From a virus: a stretch of 26,136 bases of DNA. Each line of letters begins with the position of its first letter. The first letter of the stretch is position 1. A model generated the notes under the pieces. That model did not search any database, was not told where the DNA came from, and saw nothing but the letters and a program-made list of their open reading frames with translations. Position numbers and translations under genes: made by a program. This document shows positions 1-5,891 of the stretch, in pieces. The DNA lies in IMG/VR virus record IMGVR_UViG_3300017987_000326, positions 1-26,136 of that record. One strand, 5' to 3'.

Positions 1-140
1 ACTAATCCGTGCAGAAGTGGTACGAAGCGCGCGCCCTCCCAGGGGCTCCCACATCAGCGGGGCGGCATGGCGCCGTCGCCGCATCTGACTGTTGCCCGTG
101 CTGGCCGGGCTTCCTTGACCAGCAACAACAGGAGAACACA

Positions 141-395
141 ATGGTTGAATACCTCACTTTCGGTGAAGCGCTCGAGGCCCTCAAGGATGGAAAGCGTGTC
201 TGTCGGGACGGCTGGAACGGCAAGGGCATGTGGCTCGTGCTCATCCACCCCGGGAACGCCATGCACACCAGCATGGCCGGTGCCTTCGACATGCAGCCAT
301 GCATCGGCATGAAGACCGCGCAGGGCGTGATGCAGCCCGGCTGGCTTGCCTCTCAGGCTGACATGCTGGCCGAGGACTGGATGGTTTTGGGCTGA
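141..395 (+). CDS. tad2: Tad2-like anti-Thoeris protein (DUF2829 family)
   Basis: This 84-residue protein matches the DUF2829 family, whose characterised members are Tad2 proteins. Tad2 is a phage cytoplasmic sponge that binds the cyclic ADP-ribose-type signal made by Thoeris TIR proteins and so blocks that defence. The recognisable pieces are an N-terminal FGEALEALKDGKRVCRDGWN block (about residues 6-25), the GKGMWLVLI strand after it, an IGMKTAQG segment and the highly diagnostic C-terminus WLASQADMLAEDW. The length is near that of known Tad2 proteins (about 90 residues). I chose the ATG at 141 because GGAG lies 7 bases upstream and the family homology begins there; the frame stays open to a GTG at 9, but those residues look non-coding. 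The gene points opposite to the lysis genes and stops 3 bases short of the end of the convergent gene, with no visible terminator. Family membership is confident; ligand choice cannot be read from sequence. Confidence 0.88.
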   Translation: MVEYLTFGEALEALKDGKRVCRDGWNGKGMWLVLIHPGNAMHTSMAGAFDMQPCIGMKTAQGVMQPGWLASQADMLAEDWMVLG

Positions 396-398
396 CCC

Positions 399-938
399 TC
401 ACTCCCACCACGCCGTAGCCCCAGCACCGAGCCACACGCCGCCCGCTGCCGCCCCTGTGACGGCGAGGGGCAGCCCCACGCCCAGGGCCCACCGAAGCAC
501 CCGCTCCCGGCTCTCTACGTCGCTGTGAGCCGCCTGGAGGGCCCTGTAGCGCTCGTCAGCTGTGGCCCGGTCCAAGAGCCGCCCGTGACGCTCTGCGACC
601 GCTGTGTCCTGCCAGTAGCGCACCAGGTCGGCCTGGCGTTCGTACCAGAGCACGGTCGAGGTAGGCAGCGCCATCCCATCACAGGGCGCGCCCCATGCCT
701 CCCATCCGTCTTGGTTCGCGTAGATGGGCCACTCTCCGACCAGGGGCAGGCCCTCGGCTTCGTGGGGCGGGCTGGGGATGAGCGCGACCTCAGGGCAGCC
801 GTCGTAGCTGTCGATCTCGGCTTGCTCCTCGGGCGTCCACTCAAGGAGCTCCGCGGGGGGATCGAGGGGCGGAAGGTCGTGCCAGTGCTGGGGAGGCTGG
901 TGGGGGACGCAGGCGATGAGGAGGGGGAGCAGGGTCAT
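399..938 (-). CDS. Candidate unimolecular spanin (lipobox plus C-terminal membrane segment)
   Basis: This 179-residue protein has a lipobox-like LIAC at residues 7-10, a proline-rich stretch, a charged and probably helical region at about 98-147, and a hydrophobic C-terminal segment at about 149-171. A lipidated N-terminus joined to a C-terminal inner-membrane anchor is the definition of a u-spanin, which bridges both membranes and disrupts the outer membrane in the last step of Gram-negative lysis. Its place at the end of the lysis block, overlapping the preceding gene by ATGA, supports this. Two points argue against it: the signal would be only 9 residues with no positive n-region, and the basic residues just before the C-terminal segment would have to be periplasmic. 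It could instead be a tail-anchored membrane protein. The gene is well supported; the function is a structural inference. Confidence 0.62.
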   Translation of the reverse strand: MTLLPLLIACVPHQPPQHWHDLPPLDPPAELLEWTPEEQAEIDSYDGCPEVALIPSPPHEAEGLPLVGEWPIYANQDGWEAWGAPCDGMALPTSTVLWYERQADLVRYWQDTAVAERHGRLLDRATADERYRALQAAHSDVESRERVLRWALGVGLPLAVTGAAAGGVWLGAGATAWWE

Positions 939-1222
939 CGCCTCCCCCTCAACACCCTCCGCAGCGCCCGCGCCCGCTCTGCCCTGTCCTCGATGGCCAG
1001 CACGCCGCGACGCTCCTCCTCGGTGGCCCCCAGGGCCTCGAGGCGCCTGTCGGCCTCCTCGTCCTCCTGTTCAGCGATGATGGCCGCCACGCTGACCTCC
1101 TCGGAGTCGTCGGGGATGATCGCGCGTTGCTTCCGGCGCCAGAGCCAGGAAAGCCCCGCGACGACGGCACAGGACAGGGTCAGGGCTCCGAGGGCGGTGA
1201 GGATGTGGATGGCTTCGGGCAT
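935..1222 (-). CDS. Small membrane protein of the lysis block
   Basis: This 95-residue protein starts with a membrane segment (about residues 5-28), followed by RRKQR and a highly charged, probably helical tail rich in Glu and Arg. I chose the ATG at 1222 because it follows the upstream stop by two bases and gives an N-terminal membrane segment; a longer in-frame version to 1312 would only overlap the neighbour. Its stop overlaps the next start by ATGA. In a lysis block, a membrane segment plus charged helix suggests an i-spanin-like protein. However, the basic cluster right after the segment predicts the tail stays in the cytoplasm, which is wrong for an i-spanin. A holin-associated or antiholin-like role is equally possible. 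No family was recognised. Confidence 0.65.
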   Translation of the reverse strand: MPEAIHILTALGALTLSCAVVAGLSWLWRRKQRAIIPDDSEEVSVAAIIAEQEDEEADRRLEALGATEEERRGVLAIEDRAERARALRRVLRGRR

Positions 1223-1224
1223 GG

Positions 1225-1437
1225 TCAATACCCGCAACTCGGAATGCGGCCCATCATCGCCGCGGCCTGCCTCAGGGTCACGCGCGAAGATCTGCGCGCA
1301 ACAGTGGCCCACTGGCTGTATGGGCGTGGTGAAGACGGGGGCTGGGCCTCGCTGATCTGCGCGGCCTTGTACCGCTCCCGGATCTCACGCTGCTTCTCGC
1401 GACGGGCCGCTCGCTTCTGGCGGGTGGATTCGCGCAT
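1225..1437 (-). CDS. Small basic protein in the lysis block
   Basis: This 70-residue protein was not recognised. It is very basic at the N-terminus (RQKRAARREKQREIRERYK), which reads as an amphipathic, nucleic-acid- or membrane-binding helix, and it has no membrane segment. The ATG at 1437 overlaps the stop of the upstream holin-like gene as TGATG, and an in-frame GTG lies directly before it at 1440. The stop is two bases before the ATG of the next gene. This tight coupling on both sides is the main evidence that it is a real gene. The composition is consistent with other GC-rich genes here, so a spurious frame cannot be fully excluded. Confidence 0.5.
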   Translation of the reverse strand: MRESTRQKRAARREKQREIRERYKAAQISEAQPPSSPRPYSQWATVARRSSRVTLRQAAAMMGRIPSCGY

Positions 1438-1652
1438 CACGCCCCCGGCAGCCGCAGCTTGCTGAACTTCTCCAGCGTCTCCCCGCCGATGAACACGGCA
1501 GCCAGGATCAGCCAGTGCAGCGGATCGATCTTGTCCACCAGGAGCAGGCCCGAGCCGCCCAGCATGACCGCGAGCCGGCGCCAGGACAGCTGCTTGGACC
1601 GGCCGAGGAAGTAGTCGGCGGTGGACTTGAGGGCGTTGAGAAGCTTCTCCAC
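1437..1652 (-). CDS. Holin-like small membrane protein
   Basis: This 71-residue protein has two hydrophobic segments, about residues 26-39 and 44-60, separated by the short charged turn DKID, plus a charged C-terminus. Size, two membrane segments and position directly after the endolysin fit a small holin, which makes the inner-membrane lesion that releases or activates the endolysin. The start is taken as the GTG at 1652 because GGAGG sits 5 bases upstream. The frame is open further upstream to 1859, but that part is the shadow of the endolysin gene and has a Ser/Arg-rich composition unlike a real protein. The stop overlaps the next start. It could also be an antiholin or another small lysis-linked membrane protein. 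Confidence 0.68.
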   Translation of the reverse strand: MEKLLNALKSTADYFLGRSKQLSWRRLAVMLGGSGLLLVDKIDPLHWLILAAVFIGGETLEKFSKLRLPGA

Positions 1653-1665
1653 GATGACCTCCAGG

Positions 1666-2154
1666 TCAGGACACGAGGCGGTAGCCGTCCGCCCGAGACC
1701 AGGTGAGCGCCTGCTGGCACTTGTGGGCAGGGCGAGACCCCACCAATGACAGGTGGATCCACCGCGGCGGATCCCCCTCGAGGATGAGCTGGCCGAACTT
1801 GAGCCCGCTCTCCAGGCGGATCCAGTCGAAGACGTCCACGAGCTCCACGCCCTGAACATGGAAGTCCGCAGCCTCGCCCTTCATGTGCTGGCTGGTAGCG
1901 GACCCCCCGATGTGGGCGTTCAGCTCCGGGCACCGGATCCCGCTGTGGACGAACACGGGCTGGCCGAAGTGGTCGCGGATGTGCTGCAGCATGGTGGCCA
2001 CGCGCTTGAGCTCGGAGCGGTGCTCCCAGGCGAACGCGAGGTTCTGTTTCGCGAACTCGGTGTGGCCGGTGTAGGCGAGCTCTTCGATGGTGAAGTTGGG
2101 CTCGAGCCTGGACGGGCGGCCGAGAGACATGTCGGACTCGGTTGGGCTGGTCAT
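1666..2154 (-). CDS. Endolysin, peptidase M15A family (D-Ala-D-Ala carboxypeptidase-like)
   Basis: This 162-residue protein carries the M15A zinc-peptidase pattern: SGIRCPELN at residues 71-79, the zinc motif SQHMKGEAADFH at 88-99 giving H90 and D97, and WIHLS at 132-136 giving the third ligand H134. Phage members cut peptide cross-bridges or stem peptides of peptidoglycan at lysis. There is no signal peptide or added wall-binding domain, so it is a short globular enzyme that would depend on the neighbouring holin. The start at 2154 is fixed by GGAGG 5 bases upstream; an in-frame ATG at 2175 and longer versions to 2511 run through the divergent promoter region and are rejected. Some phage tail-tip proteins carry the same fold, but the adjacent holin-like gene favours lysis. 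Confidence 0.88.
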   Translation of the reverse strand: MTSPTESDMSLGRPSRLEPNFTIEELAYTGHTEFAKQNLAFAWEHRSELKRVATMLQHIRDHFGQPVFVHSGIRCPELNAHIGGSATSQHMKGEAADFHVQGVELVDVFDWIRLESGLKFGQLILEGDPPRWIHLSLVGSRPAHKCQQALTWSRADGYRLVS

Positions 2155-2210
2155 AAACGCCTCCGTGCCCCACATGGTAGCACGCCCCACCCCGCCCCCG
2201 CACGTTCCCC

Positions 2211-2239
2211 TTGCACCTATCCGCAGGCGGTGGTATTTA
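2211..2239 (+). promoter_or_regulatory. Candidate promoter for the plus-strand cassette
   Basis: A TTGCAC box at 2211-2216 and a TATTTA box at 2234-2239 are separated by 17 bases, 41 bases upstream of the ATG at 2281. The -35 matches 5 of 6 consensus bases but the -10 matches only 3, so this is a weak call. The spacer contains CCGCAGGCGG, a small dyad that could be an operator. The region is divergent between the endolysin gene and the cassette, so a promoter somewhere in it is expected. Confidence 0.35.
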
Positions 2240-2280
2240 CATGGGGCGGCACCTTCACCCTGGCCGCAAGAGGAGAGAGG

Positions 2281-2691
2281 ATGAAACCCCTTCGAGTCAC
2301 CATCCCCACCAAGCACACTGCCCGCATCGACACCATCCGGCGGGCCATGGAGCGCGATCCAGACGAGGCTCGCGGGCAGATCATGCTCGGAGACGTGGTT
2401 CGCGAAGCCATGGTGATCGGCCTCGCCGCCATGGAGAAGCGGATCCCGGCGGTCACAGCCACCACGGCCAACGACAGCGACGGCCGCTACCGCGTCACCC
2501 TGCTCGACCATGGGCCGAAAAAGATCGCCTGCATCAAGGCGATCCGTGAACTGACCGGGCTAGGGCTCAAGGAGGCGAAGCAAGCCAGTGAGCAGGCTCC
2601 GATCACGCTGCTCACGACAGACGAGCGCGCCTTGGCGAACGAGTGGATCCGGCGCCTGCGCGAGACTGGCGCCTCGGCGGCGGTGTTCTGA
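2281..2691 (+). CDS. RHH-like N-terminus fused to ribosomal protein L7/L12 C-terminal domain
   Basis: This 136-residue protein has two parts. Residues 1-52 begin with a short beta-like strand (LRVTIPT) and two helices, a layout like ribbon-helix-helix DNA-binding proteins. After a linker of about 16 residues, residues 70-136 match the C-terminal domain of ribosomal protein bL12, including KKIACIKAIRELTGLGLKEA and the end ETGASAAVF. Residues I85, K86, R89 and K100 line up with E. coli L12 I69, K70, R73 and K84, part of the surface that recruits translational GTPases. The normal L12 N-terminal domain that docks on L10 is missing. AGGAG lies close upstream of the ATG at 2281, and the stop overlaps the next start as TGATG. 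L12 domains are known in some phage genomes; the role here (translation control, or a DNA-binding adaptor) is inference. The domain call is strong, the RHH call moderate. Confidence 0.85.
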   Translation: MKPLRVTIPTKHTARIDTIRRAMERDPDEARGQIMLGDVVREAMVIGLAAMEKRIPAVTATTANDSDGRYRVTLLDHGPKKIACIKAIRELTGLGLKEAKQASEQAPITLLTTDERALANEWIRRLRETGASAAVF

Positions 2692-2912
2692 TGCCCCGCC
2701 CCCGCATCCTCCCCTCAGATTGCCCCTGGGCCTCGCTCGTCGAGGCGGGGCTGATCAGCAAGAGCCAGGCCAACAACTACCGGAACGGGCACGCGAAGCC
2801 CACCCCGATCGCCATCACGCACTTCCGCAGCATCGGCTACGAGGTCACCATCCAGGACGGTCGCGCCGTGTGCGAGCGGTGGCCGGGGATGGGTGGGGGG
2901 GGTGCCGAATGA
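2691..2912 (+). CDS. Small possible helix-turn-helix protein
   Basis: This 73-residue protein is tied to its neighbours by TGATG at the start and ATGA at the end. The central part (about residues 13-50) reads as helices with a Cro/YdaS-like spacing: an alanine/leucine helix ending GLISKSQANNYRNG, then a second helix IAITHFRSIG. That resembles small phage repressor-like or antitoxin-like HTH proteins, but there is no decisive motif. The C-terminus ends in a low-complexity glycine run. An earlier in-frame ATG at 2643 lies inside the preceding gene and is not favoured. It may regulate the cassette; no function is assigned. Confidence 0.6.
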   Translation: MPRPRILPSDCPWASLVEAGLISKSQANNYRNGHAKPTPIAITHFRSIGYEVTIQDGRAVCERWPGMGGGGAE

Positions 2913-3379
2913 GTGACCACCACCTGCTCGCGTCCGATCTACCGGGGGTACTGGAGGGCTGGTGCGGGCCTGTCCTCCTTCGCGACAGCCACGGCACGGA
3001 GGAAGGACACATCGAGAACGGGCGCTGCTGGACCGTCGAGAACGGGCGCAACGCCTGCCTCTGGTACACCGAGCACCCCGAAGTGTCTGTCCGCCTCGAC
3101 CTCGCCCGCCCCGAAATCCAGCACCACATCTGCCTCACCTGGGGGCCGCGGGTGGACGAGCGGTGGCGCATGGAGTTGGGGCGATTCGGGATGGTGTACT
3201 TGAGTGGCATGTGTGGGACATGCTGCACGACCCCGCTCGACTACAAGAGCACCACCATGGACAGGGATGACTACATGCAAGAGCGCATCCGCGCCCACTG
3301 GCTCTCCCTCCTCGGCAACCCAGCCGCCATCGCCGTCGAGTGCCGGGCGGTGGTCGAGGGGGTGCAAGATGAGGGGTGA
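2909..3379 (+). CDS. Hypothetical phage protein, cysteine-containing
   Basis: This 156-residue protein was not recognised. It starts at an ATGA overlap and ends overlapping the next gene by 11 bases, so it belongs to the same coupled plus-strand unit. It is soluble, has no signal peptide, and mixes acidic and aromatic residues. A Cys-rich patch GMCGTCCTT lies at about residues 100-108, with further cysteines at 19, 40, 50, 75 and 145; a metal site is possible but no complete motif is clear. The C-terminal third looks helical (about 119-150). The coding call rests on overlaps, consistent composition and lack of a better frame. Confidence 0.7.
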   Translation: MSDHHLLASDLPGVLEGWCGPVLLRDSHGTEEGHIENGRCWTVENGRNACLWYTEHPEVSVRLDLARPEIQHHICLTWGPRVDERWRMELGRFGMVYLSGMCGTCCTTPLDYKSTTMDRDDYMQERIRAHWLSLLGNPAAIAVECRAVVEGVQDEG

Positions 3380-3584
3380 CGAGCTCGATAGGTGCCCGTA
3401 CTGCGGAGAGGAACGCCCGTGCGGGTGTCCAAACGCCGAGATCGACAGGCTCCGCGCGAGGCTTGCCGGTCTCGAGGATCAGTTGGACCACTGGAGTGAG
3501 CGTGCGACGAAGGCGGAATCTGAACTGGACGCGATACGCAGCGTCATGAGGAAACTGTTCAGGTTCATGGAGTCGAACCGATGA
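3369..3584 (+). CDS. Small zinc-ribbon plus coiled-coil protein
   Basis: This 71-residue protein begins with a compact cysteine cluster, CPYC at residues 9-12 and CGC at 18-20, which is a plausible half or complete small zinc knuckle. The rest (about 23-70) is a continuous charged helix with heptad-like spacing (IDRLRARLAGLEDQLDHW), suggesting a dimeric coiled coil. The start at 3369 overlaps the preceding stop by 11 bases and the homology-like N-terminus begins there; the frame is open upstream to 3204 but that is the shadow of the preceding gene. The end overlaps a tiny downstream frame. Short zinc-plus-coil proteins are common accessory products in phages; function is unknown. Confidence 0.62.
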   Translation: MRGDELDRCPYCGEERPCGCPNAEIDRLRARLAGLEDQLDHWSERATKAESELDAIRSVMRKLFRFMESNR

Positions 3585-3664
3585 CCCTCACCCAACTCAC
3601 CCTTTCCCGCGCCCTCGTCGCCCGCGGGTACTACGCCCGGAAGTGCGCAGGCCGTCAGTCCTGA
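3581..3664 (+). CDS. Possible 27-residue peptide at end of plus-strand cassette
   Basis: A 27-codon frame starts with an ATGA overlap on the preceding stop and runs 10 bases into the convergent structural gene. The peptide is basic (MTLTQLTLSRALVARGYYAR at its start). Only the coupling to the upstream gene supports it, and at this length the frame could be chance. Confidence 0.3.
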   Translation: MTLTQLTLSRALVARGYYARKCAGRQS

Positions 3665-4170
3665 CTGTTGATCCGCCCCACGGCACCGCTCATCGCGCTC
3701 CGGGCCGCCTCTCGGCCTCGGCCATGGTGGACGGAGCTGTGGTCATGGAGCCTGTCGCTGTAGGCGTCGAGGCGGCTGTCCAAGCGCTGTAGAGCGCTCT
3801 TGACCTCTTGCCACTGCGCTGCGATGGCATCTCGGAGCGCCTTGTCCCTGGCGTCGTCGGCTTTGGCTCGCTCCTCCGCTGCGGCCTCGAGCGCGGCGAG
3901 TTTGCCCGGACCCGTGCTTGCGCAGCCCTCCACGGCCTGGATGCGCCGCTCGTGCGCCTCGATGCGCCCGTGGAGCTTGCCTGCCGAGAACGCCCAGCCA
4001 AGCAGCGTGACGAGGGACACCCCGCCAGCGCCCCAGGCGACAGGACCGGCCACGGTCTGCGCTTGCTCGGCCACAGGGCCGGCCAGCACAGGGCAGGCCC
4101 AGACCACTGCCGCGACGATGGCGACGAGAGCACTGAGAGAGACGGCTGCTTCGAGGCGGGGAGAGGGCAT
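3655..4170 (-). CDS. Membrane protein with two N-terminal membrane segments and a coiled coil
   Basis: This 171-residue protein has hydrophobic segments at about residues 9-30 and 44-63, followed by a long charged helix (about 66-148) that looks like a coiled coil and a short basic tail. It is the last gene of the structural block, overlapping the tail-protein gene before it by ATGA, and on the minus strand the next gene downstream is the endolysin. That position fits a lysis-linked or virion-release membrane protein, or a protein exported with the tail. It has no recognised family; it is arranged in the reverse order to haemolysin XhlA, which has the coil first. It converges on and overlaps the plus-strand cassette by 10 bases. 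Confidence 0.68.
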   Translation of the reverse strand: MPSPRLEAAVSLSALVAIVAAVVWACPVLAGPVAEQAQTVAGPVAWGAGGVSLVTLLGWAFSAGKLHGRIEAHERRIQAVEGCASTGPGKLAALEAAAEERAKADDARDKALRDAIAAQWQEVKSALQRLDSRLDAYSDRLHDHSSVHHGRGREAARSAMSGAVGRINSQD

Positions 4171-5078
4171 CAGCTGCTCCAGCGGTACCAGACCGCGACA
4201 TCGGGCCAGTTCAGAGTGACCGTCGGAGAAGTTCCCTGCTGGGTCACGTACAGGCCCAGCTTCACCGTGGTGAACGTGCCGCCGCTCACCAGTTCGGTCG
4301 CGGTGTAGCGCCGTGTGACGCTGCTGCTGCAGCGCGCGGTGGCTCCATCCGAGGTGGTACCCTCGTTGACGAACGCGACGCTGAGCAGCGCTTGTAGGTC
4401 CGTCGAGCCCATCGCCGTTCCGGTGGCGGTGTTGCCCGAGCCCACGCGGTTGACGGTAGAGCCACGGTTGAAGCCAGAGGTGTTTTTCGTGATCGCGGTG
4501 TGAAAGCCCTCGGTGCTGGCAAGAGGCGTCGCGGGGAACACCACGATGCCGAGGGAGGAGTTTGCGGGGGAGGGGTTCTCCGGCGCGTCTCCGCAGTCCA
4601 GCCGGACGTCCAGGCAGCGGCCAGCGACGGCGCCGATGTCCACGTACCGCACCCCGCAGTCGGCGGTGGCGTCAATGTAGCCATGCACCTGCGCGACCTG
4701 GATCGTGGCTGGGTGAGACCAGTCGGTGCCACCGCCGAACATGGAGGCGTACAGGGATGTACCCGATGGAAGGTCGAGAAGGAACCAGCCGACGGGGCCG
4801 GCGAATGTCACGACATGCACCGCCGTCACGTAGCCCGAGCCGTCCACCTCCTCGATATAGTGGTCGCCGGCCATGGGGTAATCGGAGGTGTCTCCGTCGC
4901 CGTCGGTCAGGTGAGCGCTCTGGTCGCTGCCGTCTGGGGCGGTCCAGGTCCAGGTTGTTCCGCCGCCGCTAGTGCTGGTGAACGATCCCGGGGCGCTCTG
5001 GGCCGTTGTTTGGGGTGTGACCTCGTAGCCGCCGCCGTCTCCGAATCCTGGAACCTGTGGGGTGATCGCCGCGGTCAT
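4170..5078 (-). CDS. Putative tail-tip or fibre-associated structural protein
   Basis: This 302-residue protein is rich in Gly, Ser, Thr and Val with few charged residues, and reads as mostly beta strand. The N-terminus is low complexity (GGG and Thr-rich, about 13-45). It has a Cys-containing middle (ADCGVRYVDIGAVAGRCLDV) and ends in WYRW. Such composition and its place after the receptor-binding and hub-like genes suggest an exposed virion protein, perhaps part of the distal tail or a fibre. A strong GGAGG precedes the ATG at 5078, and the stop overlaps the next start. No family was recognised, so the role is from context only. Confidence 0.62.
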   Translation of the reverse strand: MTAAITPQVPGFGDGGGYEVTPQTTAQSAPGSFTSTSGGGTTWTWTAPDGSDQSAHLTDGDGDTSDYPMAGDHYIEEVDGSGYVTAVHVVTFAGPVGWFLLDLPSGTSLYASMFGGGTDWSHPATIQVAQVHGYIDATADCGVRYVDIGAVAGRCLDVRLDCGDAPENPSPANSSLGIVVFPATPLASTEGFHTAITKNTSGFNRGSTVNRVGSGNTATGTAMGSTDLQALLSVAFVNEGTTSDGATARCSSSVTRRYTATELVSGGTFTTVKLGLYVTQQGTSPTVTLNWPDVAVWYRWSS

Positions 5079-5081
5079 GGG

Positions 5082-5882
5082 CTACCTCCCGGCGCAGGTG
5101 AACGCGCTCACGCTCGCGGTGATGGTGTTGGCGTCGGGAACGATCTTCACGTAGAGCCTCTGCGCGGCGTTGACCAGGAAGCCGGGCCGCGCGTTGGGGC
5201 TGATCCGGTCAGCGAAGACACCGCCAGCGATGTTGATCGTGGCGCTGGTCACGAGGACCAACTTGGACGCGCCAGGGGTCGCGCCGCTGTCACGGAACAG
5301 GTAGACGGTGACGCTCGAGGACCCAGAGCCGCCGTCGTCGGTGCCCTGGACTTCGATACTGTCCACGTATCTGGACGCGCCGACAGCGGGAGCCACGCTC
5401 GGGGTCAATGTGATGTCCGCGGTGCCGTCGTAGCCGGTGGTCGCCGTCCCGGACCACTCGATCAGGTCGTCCTTGGCGATGATGGTGTCCTGCTTGGCCT
5501 CGGTTGCGGGCGCGGCGATGAGCTTCGAGACCACGGCCTGGATCGCGGACTCGGTGTCGCCGCCGGACTCGAGCGCGGTCTTGATGTCGTCGAGCCTGGA
5601 CGCTGAGTAGCCTCCCGACGTCAGGGCGTTGGCGATGGTGTTGAGCCTGGAGCCAGAGTAGCCGCCAGCGTCGAGAAGGCCCTGGATCGCCGTCTCGATT
5701 ACGATCTGATCGTCCTGCTTGGCCTCGGTCGCCGCCCCTGCTGGCAGGGCAGAGCCCTTTACGTTGACGCTAGCGTATCCGTTGGAGTCGCCGTGCAAGG
5801 CCTGGAAGTCGGAACCGTCCCAGAGGAACGTGTAGGAGCCCATCGAGGGGCCGCTGGTGGGGGTGGTGGGCTTGTTGGCCAT
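5082..5882 (-). CDS. Virion structural protein with internal repeats
   Basis: This 266-residue protein has a pattern common in phage structural proteins: LPAGAATEAKQD near residues 47-57 and a second ATEAKQD at 126-132. Between them are two 17-residue-spaced repeats, GGYSGSRLNTI (73-83) and GGYSASRLDDI (90-100). The C-terminal half (about 141-266) is beta-rich and probably a globular domain of jelly-roll type. Together these suggest a trimeric fibre-like or adaptor protein with a helical stalk and a beta head. GGAG lies 9 bases upstream of the ATG at 5882. The family is recognised only loosely. Confidence 0.65.
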   Translation of the reverse strand: MANKPTTPTSGPSMGSYTFLWDGSDFQALHGDSNGYASVNVKGSALPAGAATEAKQDDQIVIETAIQGLLDAGGYSGSRLNTIANALTSGGYSASRLDDIKTALESGGDTESAIQAVVSKLIAAPATEAKQDTIIAKDDLIEWSGTATTGYDGTADITLTPSVAPAVGASRYVDSIEVQGTDDGGSGSSSVTVYLFRDSGATPGASKLVLVTSATINIAGGVFADRISPNARPGFLVNAAQRLYVKIVPDANTITASVSAFTCAGR

Positions 5883-5891
5883 GGTGGTCTC

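Noticed and set aside
1-140. Open plus-strand frame upstream of the Tad2 start, and a frame entering the window and ending at 86-88
   Set aside because: The extension to 9 has no family match and the ribosome site supports 141. The frame 2-88 could be the tail of an upstream gene, but 28 Arg-rich codons without context are not enough to call it.
1753-2280. Plus-strand upstream extension of the L12-fusion frame
   Set aside because: It overlaps the endolysin gene antisense and the divergent region; the ATG at 2281 has a ribosome site and starts the recognisable protein.
4500-5606. 368-codon plus-strand frame opposite two tail genes
   Set aside because: Shadow frame crossing two minus-strand genes with good starts and coupling.
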